A stretch of 64,000 nt of DNA. Source: Roseiarcus sp963742305 (GTDB lineage: Bacteria; Pseudomonadota; Alphaproteobacteria; Rhizobiales; Beijerinckiaceae). Location of the stretch: NCBI GenBank assembly GCA_963742305.1, contig CAVULN010000035.1, positions 1-64,000 of the forward strand. Reading direction: 5' to 3'. The notes under the pieces are model-generated. The model had not been told where the DNA came from, made no database searches, and saw only the letters and a list, made by a program, of their open reading frames with translations. How positions within the stretch are numbered: the first letter of the stretch is position 1; each line of letters begins with the position of its first letter. The translations under genes were made by a program, and so were the position numbers. This document shows, one piece after another, positions 53,251 through 62,870 of this stretch.

Positions 53251-56200
53251 GTGCGCTTTGTCCTGACCATCATTGCGGTCGCGCTCGTCGCCGCGATGTC
53301 GGTCGCGCTCATCGCGCCGTATTTCATCGACTGGTCGGCTCAGCGCTCCGAGATCGAGGCTCGAACTCAGCGCCATCACGGGATCGAACGTGTCTCTGGC
53401 GGGGCCGGTCGAACTCAGGCTTCTGCCGACGCCCTATCTCGCGCTGGGCGAAGGTAAGGTCAGCGCGCCCGGTCCGAACGGGGCGAAGCTCTCCTTCGGC
53501 TCGGCGCGGCTCGAGCTCGAGCTCGTCAAGCTTCCGAGCGGGCAGATCCGGTTCTCCGACATTCGCCTCGAGAAGCCGGTGCTGACCCTCACGCGCGGTC
53601 GTGACGGCGCGCTTGCCGTTCCGCCCCTGCGCATGGCGGGCCTCCACACGACCGGGTTCGATCGTCTGACCGTTCACGACGGACAGTTGAGGATCATCGG
53701 CGCCGCCAACGGCGCGACATCGGAAATCTCCGGGATCGAGATCGACGCCGCCGCCCCGTCCCTCGACGGTCCCATGCGTCTCAGCGGCCAGTTTTCCGGC
53801 CCCGAAGCTGCTCAGGTCGTGTTCAGGCTTGCTTCCGAAAAGCCGGGTCCGAACGGGACGCCTGTACGCGTCGCGGTGGATGCCGGGCCCAGTTGGCCCG
53901 CCGCCGAATTCGACGGCGCGCTTGAAGGCGATCCGGCCGCCGGGATTGGCCGCCTCCGATTCGCCGGCGCCGCCACGCTGACAGGGGCCGCGCCCGGCGA
54001 GGATGCGCCAACTCCCTGGCGGGTCGCGGGACCGGTCAATGTCGATCTCAATCAGGTCGCGATGCGCGGGGCCGAATTCAGTCTCGGACCGGCGGAACGA
54101 GCGATCCGGGCGACCGGGGACGCCACGCTCGCCTTCGGTTCGCCCCCCCGGATCAGCGTCGCGCTGAAGGCCAAGCAGGCGAATTTCGATTCGCTCATGC
54201 GCCGAAAGGGCGAGGACGGGGTCGCGCCGGCGCGCGCCGTGGCGCTGATCATCCGGATCGCGGCGGCGGGGCTTCAGGGGGAGGGCCCGACGGCGATCGA
54301 CGCTGCGGTCTCGGCACAACCGATCATCCTTGGCGCGCAGACCCTGCCCGACGCGAGCGTGACGCTGAAGGCTCAGCCCGGCGCGCCGCTGCATCTCACA
54401 TTCAACCTCGGGGCCCCAGGGCAAAGCCGTCTCAGCGGGGACGGAGACCTGGAGACTGGCGCGGAGGCGAGATTCCGCGGCGATGTCAATTTCGTGAGCG
54501 CCGATTTCGCGCTTCTGCGCGACTGGGCCGGTCTCGGCGCGCCTCCTTCCGTGGCCAAAGTCGCGGCCTTTGGCGACGCGCTCCCCTATCGCCGCGCCTC
54601 GCTCAAGGGCGCGGTCGAAGCGTCGGCGACCGGATTCTCCGGACGCAATCTGAAGCTCATGCTGGATCGGACCACGCTGACCGGGGCGCTCGCCTTCACC
54701 GGGCCGGCCGGTGGCCAGAAAGGCCGCCTCGACCTCGATCTCGCAACCGATTCGCTCGACGTTGACTCTCTGCCGAGCCTCGCCGTGGGCAAGACGATCG
54801 CCGATCTCGACCTCTCGCTTTCGTTGCGAGCCGGTTCGCTGCATATCGCGCGGGTCGGCGAAACGGAGATCGACAGCGGCTCGCTCACGGTGAACTTGAC
54901 GAAGACGGGGCCGAACATCGCCCTGAAGCGCCTGAGCGTCGCCGGTCTGGACGGCGCCTCTCTTGAAATCGAAGGCGGGACAGACGGCGCGGCGACTGCG
55001 GCGACGGGTCGTCTGCGCGCCGACCGGCTGCATGATTTCGCCGCGCTGGTGTCTCGTCTCGCGCCCAGCGATTGGAGTCGGATCCTGGCCGAGCGGGCGG
55101 GCGAGCTTTCGCCGGCTGGGCTCACCTTCGAGGCTCATGGCGGGGCGGCCGACGCCGATGGGGTTCCTGCCGTCGATTCGCTCAAGGTCGATGGATCGGC
55201 AGGCGAAACCCAGTTCTCGATCGCTCTCGATCGAAGGCCGAAGGACGGCGAACGCGCGCTGACCGCCAGTCTCGAGTCGCCAAACTCGGGGGCGCTGTTG
55301 CGTCAGCTTGGCGTCAACGCGACGACAACGACAAGCGGGCGCGCGCGCGTCTCGCTCAACGCGTCCGGGGGCTCGGGGAAGGGTTACGACGTCGACGCGG
55401 CTTCGACGCTCGCGGGAGCGGATCTCACCTGGCGCGGCCGCTTCTCGCCTCAGGCGGGAAGCGACGACGCAAGGCTGTTCGGATCCGCCCGGATCAAGTC
55501 GCCGAACCTCGCGCCGCTCGCCGCCGCCCTTGGTCTTGCGTCCGCCAACGGCGGCGCGCTTGGACCCGCCGACATCGGGTTCGACGCGACCTTGCGCGGC
55601 GATCGGTGGACATTGTCGCGGCTCGCCGCGACCATCGCCGGGGTCAAGGCGAGCGGCGACCTCACGTTCCGGCCGGTTCAACCTGCCGTGACGCTCGAGG
55701 CTCTGTCTCGTGCGAGCGCCGAGGTCTCCCGCGCCGAGGAAGCGGTTGGCTCGGGAGCTGCCGGCCGGCCGCCAGCGCCCGCCCCGGCGGCGATCGAGGG
55801 TGAACTGACGGTCGAACGCATGCCGCTTGGAGCGGTTCTGGCGCTCGCGCTCGGACCCACTCAGCCGGGCCGGGCGGGAACGCGCTGGTCGGAGACGAGA
55901 TTCGCGCCCCCGCCGTTACGGCCGCCATCCGCCGCCGTAAAGCTGAAAGTCGGGGCTCTCGACATCGGCGACGGCCTCGACGCGCGCGACTTCGCGACCA
56001 CTCTGCGCTTCGACAAGGGCCGGCTCGATCTCGACGACTTCGCGATGCGGATCGCGGGAGGCGGCGCCTCCGGTCATGCGATGCTGCGCAGAGACGGGGA
56101 CGCCGTGACGCTGACGGGAGCGCTCAATCTCGACGCGGTCGACATTGACCGGCCGGGGTTCTCGGGCCGCGTCAGCGCCGCGCTCGATTTCGCCTCGACC

Positions 56201-57118
56201 GGGCGCAGCCCCGCCGCGGTGATTGGCGGACTCGCTGGGACAGGCAAGGTCACGTTCAGCGGCGCGGCGCTGGCGCACAGCGATCCGGCCGCTCTCGATC
56301 GCGTTGTCGCCAAGGCGCAGGTCCCCGACGCGCCGTTGGACGAGACCAATATCGCCTTCGCCTTCAGCAATGAGCTCAACCGGGGGCCGCTGGCGATCCC
56401 CGACGGGCCGGCGCCGGTCTCGCTCAGCGCGGGCGTCGTGAAGATTGGTCCGATCGAGATCCCCGAGGAGCGGGGAGAAGCGGCGCTGAGCGCCGAGCTC
56501 GACCTGCGCAAACTCGCGGCCGCGACGCGCCTCAGGCTCACTTCGCCCGCTGGCGGCTTGAAATTCTGGCCGGGACCGCCGCCAAGCGCCGCGGTGGCGA
56601 TCGAGAACGCCCTGGAGGCGCCAAGGCGGCAAATCGACGTGAGCAGCCTTTCCGCCGCGCTCGCCGCCCAGGCGATCGCGCGCGAGACGGATCGCATCGC
56701 CGCGATGGAAGCCGACATTCGCGAGCGCGCGTTCTTCAACCGGCGCCTCAAGGGCGAGCGGCTGATGGATCGGAGGCGCCAGGAGATCCAGGACTTTGAA
56801 GTCGAGCAGGAGCGGCTGAAAGGGCAGGCCGAGCGCTTGCGCCGCCTCGAGCAGGCGGACAAGGAGGCCGAGGCGGCGAAGAAGGCCGCGGCCGAGAAAG
56901 CCGAGCCGGACGTGGGGACGACGGACAAAGCCCAGGCGGCGAAACCCGACACGCCCGAAGGGAAGCCGCCAGCCCCGGCAAAGACGCCATTCGCGCCCGC
57001 TCCCGCGCCGAGGAGCGACGAGGTGGGCGCCAATGCGCCCCCGCCCGCCCCGGCGCCCCCACGGAGACCGAGGGTGCGGCCGACCCAGGTCGACCCCGCG
57101 CCGGGCAAACTCTACTGA
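53251..57118 (+). CDS. AsmA family envelope protein, frameshifted near the N-terminus
   Basis: A GTG at 53251 opens RFVLTIIAVALVAAMSVALI, the single N-terminal membrane anchor of AsmA proteins, followed by APYFIDWSAQRSEIEA. An extra A near 53369 shifts the frame; the next frame continues LSAITGSNVSLAGPVELRLL, then PTPYLALGEGKV to the stop at 57118. Removing one base gives 1288 residues. The body (about 120-1090) is a long run of beta-strand repeats of the AsmA/TamB-like bridging type for phospholipid or outer-membrane homeostasis. The last 190 residues are a charged coiled coil (FFNRRLKGERLMDRRRQEIQ) and a Pro/Ala-rich tail, an addition typical of alphaproteobacterial members. Confidence 0.85.
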
Positions 57119-57378
57119 TCGGAACGGTCGGGGCCGTCAGAGCCTTGGTCCGCGCGCCCTTCCGCCTCGAGCACGAACACCCGGATCGCCGACGACAGGT
57201 TGGCGACGCCGCGGGAGGCGTCGATCATCGCCGCCAGCCGGTTGAGCGAGACCCCGCGCTCCGCAGCGATTCGTCGCAGGCGGCGCCAGAACGCGTCCTC
57301 GAGCGAGATGCTGGTGCGATGTCCGGCGATGACGAGCGAACGCTTGACGATCCGCGCGTTCGCGGTCTCATTTCCCAT
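57112..57378 (-). CDS. Ribbon-helix-helix domain protein
   Basis: The 88-residue protein shows RSLVIAGHRTSISLEDAFWR (residues about 13-32) and RIAAERGVSLNRLAAMID, the pattern of the RHH_4 family (PF13467). A short acidic tail follows. It may bind DNA as a dimer; regulon unknown. It overlaps the DUF4169 gene by 11 bases and the asmA stop by a few bases on the other strand. The order sspB, DUF4169, RHH is common in this group of bacteria. Confidence 0.88.
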   Translation of the reverse strand: MGNETANARIVKRSLVIAGHRTSISLEDAFWRRLRRIAAERGVSLNRLAAMIDASRGVANLSSAIRVFVLEAEGRADQGSDGPDRSDQ

Positions 57379-57556
57379 CGGGGTGTTCGAGCCGAAGCGC
57401 GTCGAGCCTCTCCTCGGCGAGGGCTCGCTCTCTGTCGGTAAGACGCTTCTCGCCCTTCGAGCGGCCGAAGACGGCGCGGTTCTGAGCAGCCTCGGCTTGC
57501 TTGAGCTCGCGGTTCTTTTGCTTTCGCGCTCTGCGAAGGTTGACGATCTCGCTCAA
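57368..57556 (-). CDS. DUF4169 family protein
   Basis: The 62-residue, very charged protein reads SEIVNLRRARKQKNRELKQA, then AQNRAVFGRSKGEK, and matches DUF4169, whose members begin (M)xEIVNLR and are about 60 residues long. The start is a TTG at 57556; GGGGCG lies upstream. The longer open frame upstream is antisense-like nonsense within sspB. Located 13 bases after the sspB stop. Function unknown. Confidence 0.8.
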   Translation of the reverse strand: MSEIVNLRRARKQKNRELKQAEAAQNRAVFGRSKGEKRLTDRERALAEERLDALRLEHPDGK

Positions 57557-57569
57557 GGGCCGCGCCCCG

Positions 57570-58124
57570 CTACTTCTTGCGAAAGGCGTCGATCGACACG
57601 ACTTTCGCCTCGGCGGCGCCCACCGCCGGTTTTTCGTCCCGCTCGGCGGGCTTCGCGGCGGAAGCAGGCCGAGACGGCTTGGCCGACGCCGACTTCGCTG
57701 GGGCCGGGCGCGGCTGAGCGTCCTTGTGTTCAGCCGGCGCTTCCGCGGGGCTCGCCGCCGGCTCCGCCACACGCGGCTCGAGCTTGAACCCGAACGGCAC
57801 CGACGGATCGGTGAAGCCGGTGATCGAATCGAACGGCACCGTCAGCCGCTCGGGCTTGCGCGAGAAGTTGAGGCTCACCTCGAACGCGTCCTCCCTGACC
57901 ACGAGGTCCCAGAACTCGTGCTGCAGGATGATCGACATTTCGTCCGGAAAGCGGCTCCTGAGCGTGGCCGGAACGATCACGCCCGGCGCCTGGGTCTTGA
58001 ACGCGATATTGAAGTGGTGCTCGCCAGCGAGCCCGGCGCGCGCGGCGTCGGCGAGGACCTTGCGGACCACGGAGCGCAGCGCGTCCTGCACCAGAAGGTC
58101 GTAGCGGATAAGATCGGTCGCCAT
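57570..58124 (-). CDS. sspB: SspB family ClpXP adaptor
   Basis: Alphaproteobacterial SspB tethers ssrA-tagged proteins to ClpXP. The conserved core covers residues about 1-130 (DLIRYDLLVQDALRSVVRKV, HFNIAFKTQAPGVIVPATL, RFPDEMSIILQHEFWDLVV, SITGFTDPSVPFGFKL). An Ala/Pro/Lys-rich linker of 45 residues leads to a short conserved tail (KVVSIDAFRKK), the ClpX-binding peptide. Length 184. The ATG at 58124 is used. The tmRNA gene lies about 100 bases upstream on the same strand. Confidence 0.95.
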   Translation of the reverse strand: MATDLIRYDLLVQDALRSVVRKVLADAARAGLAGEHHFNIAFKTQAPGVIVPATLRSRFPDEMSIILQHEFWDLVVREDAFEVSLNFSRKPERLTVPFDSITGFTDPSVPFGFKLEPRVAEPAASPAEAPAEHKDAQPRPAPAKSASAKPSRPASAAKPAERDEKPAVGAAEAKVVSIDAFRKK

Positions 58125-58221
58125 CAGAAAAAGCGCTCGCGCGAGGGCGCAAGAACTAGCCGACCGTTCCGGGCATTGCAATCGCGGCGCCCGTCTTGAG
58201 ACGGACCGGCCGGCGGGCTTA

Positions 58222-58560
58222 AGGGAAGTGGAGGCTTCTGTTGCCAGGCGCCTCCGGACCCCGCCTAGAAGTGCAAACCCCTAGGACTTGATTCCCAGTA
58301 CCAGCGCTGCATTACGCAGCGAGGGCCACCGGAGCATAGTTGTCATTCGCAACTATAGGTTTGACCCGATAACGGCGGTATCATGCCGAGCGAAAGATCA
58401 TCCTTTGGGTCCCCCGTCGAACCTATTTCGCCCCCGCCGAAACCCGCTTCCCTTGAAGCGGGCTTGGGTGGAGGCGCCGGGTACCGCCCCCGGGTCCGAA
58501 AGACTTATTCCGATGCCCGTTTATCGCCATAGCCGCCCTCGCGGACAGCCTCAAGAATAT
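58222..58560 (-). ncRNA. ssrA: tmRNA, circularly permuted two-piece form
   Basis: On the minus strand the acceptor piece comes first (about 58560-58465), containing CCGGG-GGCGGTA-CCCGG as a T-arm and ending GCGCCTCCACC. The coding piece begins at 58435 with GGGGGCGAAATAGGTTCGAC, the tmRNA 5' signature; its GGGGGCG pairs with CGCCTCC of the acceptor end. The tag reading frame at 58350-58312 encodes ANDNYAPVALAA and TAA. An inverted pair GGAGGC/GCCTCC near 58257-58232 is close to the 3' end. Permuted tmRNA processed into two RNAs is known from alphaproteobacteria. It rescues stalled ribosomes and tags products for ClpXP. End coordinates are approximate. Confidence 0.92.
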
Positions 58561-58712
58561 AGAGCCTGCGAGGCGGGATGGGAAGGGGCGGCCGGACGAA
58601 CCCGCATTTTGGCTCCGTCGCTCCCTGATTGATCCAGGTGTCGTCGCCCGTTAGCAAACCTGCCATTGCATCGTTCCGAGACAGCCTCGCGAGCGAAAGG
58701 AGGGCGGCCCCC

Positions 58713-59452
58713 TTGAACGACGAAACGCGCGAATTCGCCGGCCGGACGGTTCTCGTCACCGGCGCCACGAAGGGGATCGGCCGGACGGCCGCCGAACTGC
58801 TGGCGCGCCGCGGCGCTTCCGTTCTCGCCCTCGGCCGCTCGGTCGATGAGCTCGCTTCTCTGAAGGCCAGGATCGGATGCCGGTCGATCGTCGTCGACCT
58901 CGGCGATCTCGAGGCGACCCGCGCCGCGCGCGCGCCAATCTGCCATTCGACCTTCTGGTCAATTGCGCGGGAACGACGGCGCTGGAGCCGTTCCTTAATC
59001 TTTCGCTCGAGACCTTCGACCGTATCATGACGGTCAACGCCAAGGCGCCGATCGTCCTCGCGCAGGAATATGCGCGCGACCGGATCGCCGCCAGACGGCC
59101 GGGATCGATCGTCAACGTTTCGAGCGACGGCGCGTTCCTGGGCGTGATCGACCACGCCGCCTATTGCGCGTCGAAAGCGGCGCTCGACGCGGCGACCCGG
59201 GTGATGGCCAATGAGCTCGGGCCCCACGGCATCCGGGTCAATTGCGTCAATCCGAGCATCACGCTGACCGACATGGGCAGGAAAGCCTGGAGCGATCCGG
59301 CGCGCTCGGCGCCGCGTCTTCAGCGCATGCCGATCGGGCGCTTCCTCGAGCCGCAGGAGGTCGCGGAAGCGATCGCCTTTCTCTTGTCCGACCGCGCCTC
59401 GGCGGTCACGGGCTTAAGCTTTCGCGTCGACGGCGGCTTTGCGATCGCCTGA
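58713..59452 (+). CDS. Short-chain dehydrogenase/reductase, frameshifted in a GC-dinucleotide run
   Basis: The SDR features are clear: the NAD(P) motif TVLVTGATKGIGRTAAELLA (residues about 11-30), LLVNCAGTTALEP, the catalytic serine in NVSSDGAFLGV and YCASKAAL (Tyr-x-x-x-Lys). At about 58935 the GCCGCGCGCGCGCC run holds two bases too many or one too few; correcting it joins DLEATRAARA to NLPFDLLVNCAG and gives about 245 residues, the classical SDR length. A TTG start at 58713 with AAGGAGG nine bases upstream is used. It resembles carbonyl/xylulose reductases; substrate unknown. Confidence 0.83.
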
Positions 59453-59521
59453 CCGGGCCCGTCGTTGCGGACATGAAAGGGCGCGGCGCTGGCGAAGGCC
59501 TAGCTAGGGGGCGCTTTAGGC

Positions 59522-59625
59522 CTAGCGGTAATTTTACCGGCGCCCCTCAATGGTTTCAGGGGGTTGGGACCCGGTTTAGTTCCACGCTTCAAAAATGCAA
59601 TAATACCAGTTGTGTATGTGAGTTA
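59522..59625. repeat. Dispersed repeat, copy B
   Basis: Same orientation and same core as copy A at 17152-17272: CTAGC, ATTTTACCGGCGCCCC, a variable part with TCAGGG, GTTTAGTTCCAC, CTTC and an AT-rich tail with TAATA and GTATGTGA. It lies between the SDR stop and the 3' end of the ABC ATPase gene (stop at 59643), again directly downstream of a minus-strand gene. No coding content. Confidence 0.65.
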
Positions 59626-59642
59626 ATTCGATGCCGCGCCGC

Positions 59643-60428
59643 TCAATCCGACGCCAAATCGGGCTCGGAATTCGCGACCGCGGCGTCGACCGTCTCCGGG
59701 ACGCCGGACACGATCAGCTCGAGCACCTCCTTTTCGCTCGTCTCGGCGATCGCGCGGTCGCCGACGTTGCGGCCGCGCTTGAGCACCGCGACCCGGTCGC
59801 CGACCTCGAAAATGTCGGTGAGGCGATGCGAGATGATGATCTGCGACACTCCATGTCGTTTGAGCTCGAGCATCGTCTCGAGCAGACGGTTGGTCGCGGT
59901 CACCGAAAGGTTGGCTGTCGGCTCGTCGAAGATCACCACCTTTGGCTCAAACGATATGGCGCGCGCAATGGCGACCGACTGCTGGCGCCCGCCCGAGAGG
60001 CTCTCGACCTTCTGGTAGACCGAGTTCACGTCCACCTTGAGGTGATCGAGGATCTTGCGCGCGTCGCGGTGCATCCGTTCGCGGTCGACGAAGACGCCGA
60101 AGTTGCGCGGCCACCGGCCGAGGAAAACGTTCTGGGCGACGTCGAGATTTCCGCACAACGCGAAGTCCTGGTAGATCATCTCGATCCCGAGATCGCGGCT
60201 TTCGTGCGGGCTCTTGAAGTGGACCGCCTCGCCGTCGACGAGCACGTCGCCCGCATCGCGCTGGTAGGCGCCGGTCAGGATTTTCATCAGCGTCGACTTG
60301 CCGGCTGAATTGTCGCCGACGAGCCCGAGAACCTCGCCCGGCGCCAGCCTGAGATGGACGTCGATCAGCGCCTGGACCGGGCCGAAGCTCTTGCTGATCC
60401 CCCGCATCTCAACCAGCGGACGTGTCAT
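59643..60428 (-). CDS. Sugar ABC transporter ATP-binding protein
   Basis: The 261-residue ATPase has a Walker A-like GLVGDNSAGKSTLMKIL (residues about 35-51), Q-loop MIYQDFALC, signature LSGGRQQSVAIARAI, Walker B VVIFDEPTANLS and the switch histidine in IIISHRL. The single-domain size and the DNSAGKST Walker A are typical of FrcA-type carbohydrate (CUT2) ATPases. Its ATG overlaps the permease stop (ATGA). It powers import with the permease and binding protein upstream. Confidence 0.95.
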   Translation of the reverse strand: MTRPLVEMRGISKSFGPVQALIDVHLRLAPGEVLGLVGDNSAGKSTLMKILTGAYQRDAGDVLVDGEAVHFKSPHESRDLGIEMIYQDFALCGNLDVAQNVFLGRWPRNFGVFVDRERMHRDARKILDHLKVDVNSVYQKVESLSGGRQQSVAIARAISFEPKVVIFDEPTANLSVTATNRLLETMLELKRHGVSQIIISHRLTDIFEVGDRVAVLKRGRNVGDRAIAETSEKEVLELIVSGVPETVDAAVANSEPDLASD

Positions 60429-62730
60429 GCCTTCGCCTTTCCGGCCGTTTCGGCCGGCGCGGCGGCGCCGTCGCGGGCGCGCCCCCAGCCGAACCATTCG
60501 GAGAGAATGTTGTGCTGTCTGAGCCAGATGTCGCCGACCACCGCGACGATCAGGATAAGCCCGATGAACACGTTCTGCCACTGCTGCGGCAGCACGAAGG
60601 ACGAGCCGTCGCGCAGGATGATCTGGAGAGACAGCAGGGACCGGATGAGGGTGATGACCGCCGCGCCCGCAAGCGAGCCAATGATCGTGCCGTAGCCGCC
60701 GAAAATCGAGCCGCCGCCGATGATCACCGACGAGATCGCGTCGAGTTCACGCAATTGTCCGGCGGTGGGAATGAAGCTTCGATAGAACGCGTCATAGATG
60801 ACGCCGGCGAATGCGGCGCAGGTCGCGGAGATCAAGAGCGCGGTGAAGCGGACGCGGCGCGTGTTGATGCCGGCGAAATTGGCGGCGCGCTCGTTGCCGC
60901 CGATCGCATAGACCTTCTGGCCGAAGGTGGTCCGCCCGAGCGTCACAGCCGCGACCACCGCGACCAGGAGAACGAATATGGTCTGAACGCTCACCGCCTC
61001 GGCGACCTCGCGCAAGAGGCCGTGCGCGGGCGCGACGCCGAAGAAGTCGAGCACGTCGTAAAGGTCGCGGCCGATGAGATTGAACGACGCCGGAAAGCCG
61101 TTGAGCTGCGTTCCGGCGACGATGGAGGAGCCGGTTCCTCGCGCCCAGTAGAAAGTGCCCAGGGTTGCGATGAAGGCCGGCAGTCCGACATAGGCGGTGA
61201 GCCATCCGTTGACGAGTCCGCGAACACGCCGGACAGAACGCCGCCAATCACCGCGGCGAGCGGGCCCCAACTGGTGTCTTTCATAATGACTGCGGCGACC
61301 GCGCCGGACAACGCGAGGACCGATCCGACGGAAAGATCGATGTCCGCGTTGGCCATCACGAACGTGAGCCCGACGGCAAGGAGCGCGATCTCGGAAAAGG
61401 CGAGCAGCATCGCGAACGTGTTGTCGAGTCCTTCCCAGAAGTCCGGTCTCGCCCAGAGGCCGACGAGCCAGAGGGCCAGCATCAGCAGGATCGCCGCCGC
61501 ATCGCGGCGATGGATGAATGCGGCGAGGCCGCGCTTGCCGACGCCACGCGATTGGGTGACCGTTCCGCGTGTCTGCACGCCGGTCACCGCGATTCCGCCA
61601 AGGTCGGGGATGCGCGGCGGAGGCAGGCCGCGAAGCCGCGCCCAGAGCCGCGGTAGGACGCGGCGGCGGACAATCCAGGGCTCGACCAGCACCGCCGCGA
61701 TAAGGATGACGCCAAGCAGGGCGGGCACGGCGCCGGGCGGCAATTGGGCCACGGCCTGGACCTGAGCGGTCTCGCCGCCGCCGAGATCGATCGTCCGCGT
61801 GATCGGGACGCCTTCGCGGAGGACCTTGTCGATGAGCCCGATAAGGATCGCGCCGAGACAGGACCCGATAACCCGGCCGCGGCCGCCGAAGATCGCGGCG
61901 CCGCCGACGATCACGGACGAGATGGCGATCAATTCCACGCCGAAGCCAGCCAGCGGGTCCGCGTCCTTGTTCTGGGCGACGCTCATCAAGCCGGCGACGA
62001 CAGCGCAGAGCGAGGAAATCACGTAGGAGCGGATGCGGACGAATCGGGTGTTGACGCCGGCGTAACGCGCCGCCTGCTCGTTGCCGCCGGTCGCGTAGGT
62101 CGTCCATCCGATCGTTGTGAGCCCGAGGACCACCGCCCCGACAATCGCGGCGATGAGAAAGACGATAATCTGATTGTTGAAGCCGAAGGCGTTGATGTCG
62201 CCCAGGCCGAAAAAGCCGCTGGTCGCTTGCGCCTTGATTTCGAAAGCGATGTTCTTGCCGCCCGTGACGCCGAGGATCACGCCGCGACCGATGAACAGCA
62301 TCGTCAGGGTGGCGATGAAGGCGGGAACCTCGAGGACGGTGACCATCAATCCGTTGATGAGCCCGACGGCGAGACCCATCGCAAGGCACCACATCACGGC
62401 GGTCCAGACGCCCATGTCGAAATAGGCCGGCGCGAAGACCATGCCGAAGATCGTCCCGGTCAGGCCAAAGGTCGAGCCGACCGAGAGGTCGAGCTCCTTG
62501 TTGGCGATGACGAAGGTCATGCCCACGGCGATCACGCCGTAGCGCGAGGCGTCGCGCAGGATCGAGAACAGCGCCTCGCTCGATCCGAAGAAGGAGGGAT
62601 TGAGATAGAGCCCGCCCGCGTACAACAGGCCCATCAGAGCGAGGAGGCCGACTTCCCAGCCGCCAAAGATGAGCGACGTCTCCCGCCCCGCTTCCCGTGA
62701 CGGCGCCGAGGCCACGGCGATCTGGGTCAT
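60425..62730 (-). CDS. Double-length CUT2 sugar ABC permease, frameshifted in the second half
   Basis: Residues about 20-345 form one RbsC/XylH-type permease (LFSILRDASRYGVIAVGMTF, VIANKELDLSVGSTFGLTGT, YATGGNEQAARYAGVNTRFV, ISSVIVGGAAIFGGRG). A second permease follows from about 415 (LLAVGLTFVMANADIDLSVG, YAIGGNERAANFAGINTRRV, ISSVIIGGGSIFGGYG). Both repeat the same landmarks, so the protein is an internal duplication or fusion, about 768 residues once a missing base near 61219 is restored (SGVFAGLVNGWLTAYV). CUT2 importers usually use two copies of one about 330-residue permease. Upstream is the binding protein gene, downstream the ATPase. Confidence 0.87.
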
Positions 62731-62823
62731 CGGCGAGGGCGCCCTTTACCGGACGCCAGGGAAGCGCGTGACATCGAAAGGCCGCCGACCCGCGTCAATG
62801 TCTGATTTCCCGTGCGGAAAAGA

Positions 62824-62852
62824 CCGCCGGGGGCGCTAGTTTCCCCCGGCGG
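62824..62852 (-). terminator. Strong hairpin between the binding protein and permease genes
   Basis: CCGCCGGGGG (62824-62833) and CCCCCGGCGG (62843-62852) form a perfect 10-base GC stem with a 9-base loop; on the transcribed minus strand it is followed by TCTTTTCC. It starts 19 bases downstream of the binding protein stop. Such intercistronic hairpins protect the binding protein mRNA and reduce downstream expression, which would give more binding protein than permease. Confidence 0.75.
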
Positions 62853-62870
62853 AGCGTCGTGGAGCAGCGT

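Noticed and set aside
53324..55681. 785-codon open frame on the minus strand
   Set aside because: Antisense shadow of the AsmA gene; Arg-rich composition without domain features.
58935..58960. Programmed ribosomal frameshift in the SDR gene
   Set aside because: There is no slippery heptamer or downstream structure; a GC-dinucleotide indel is simpler.
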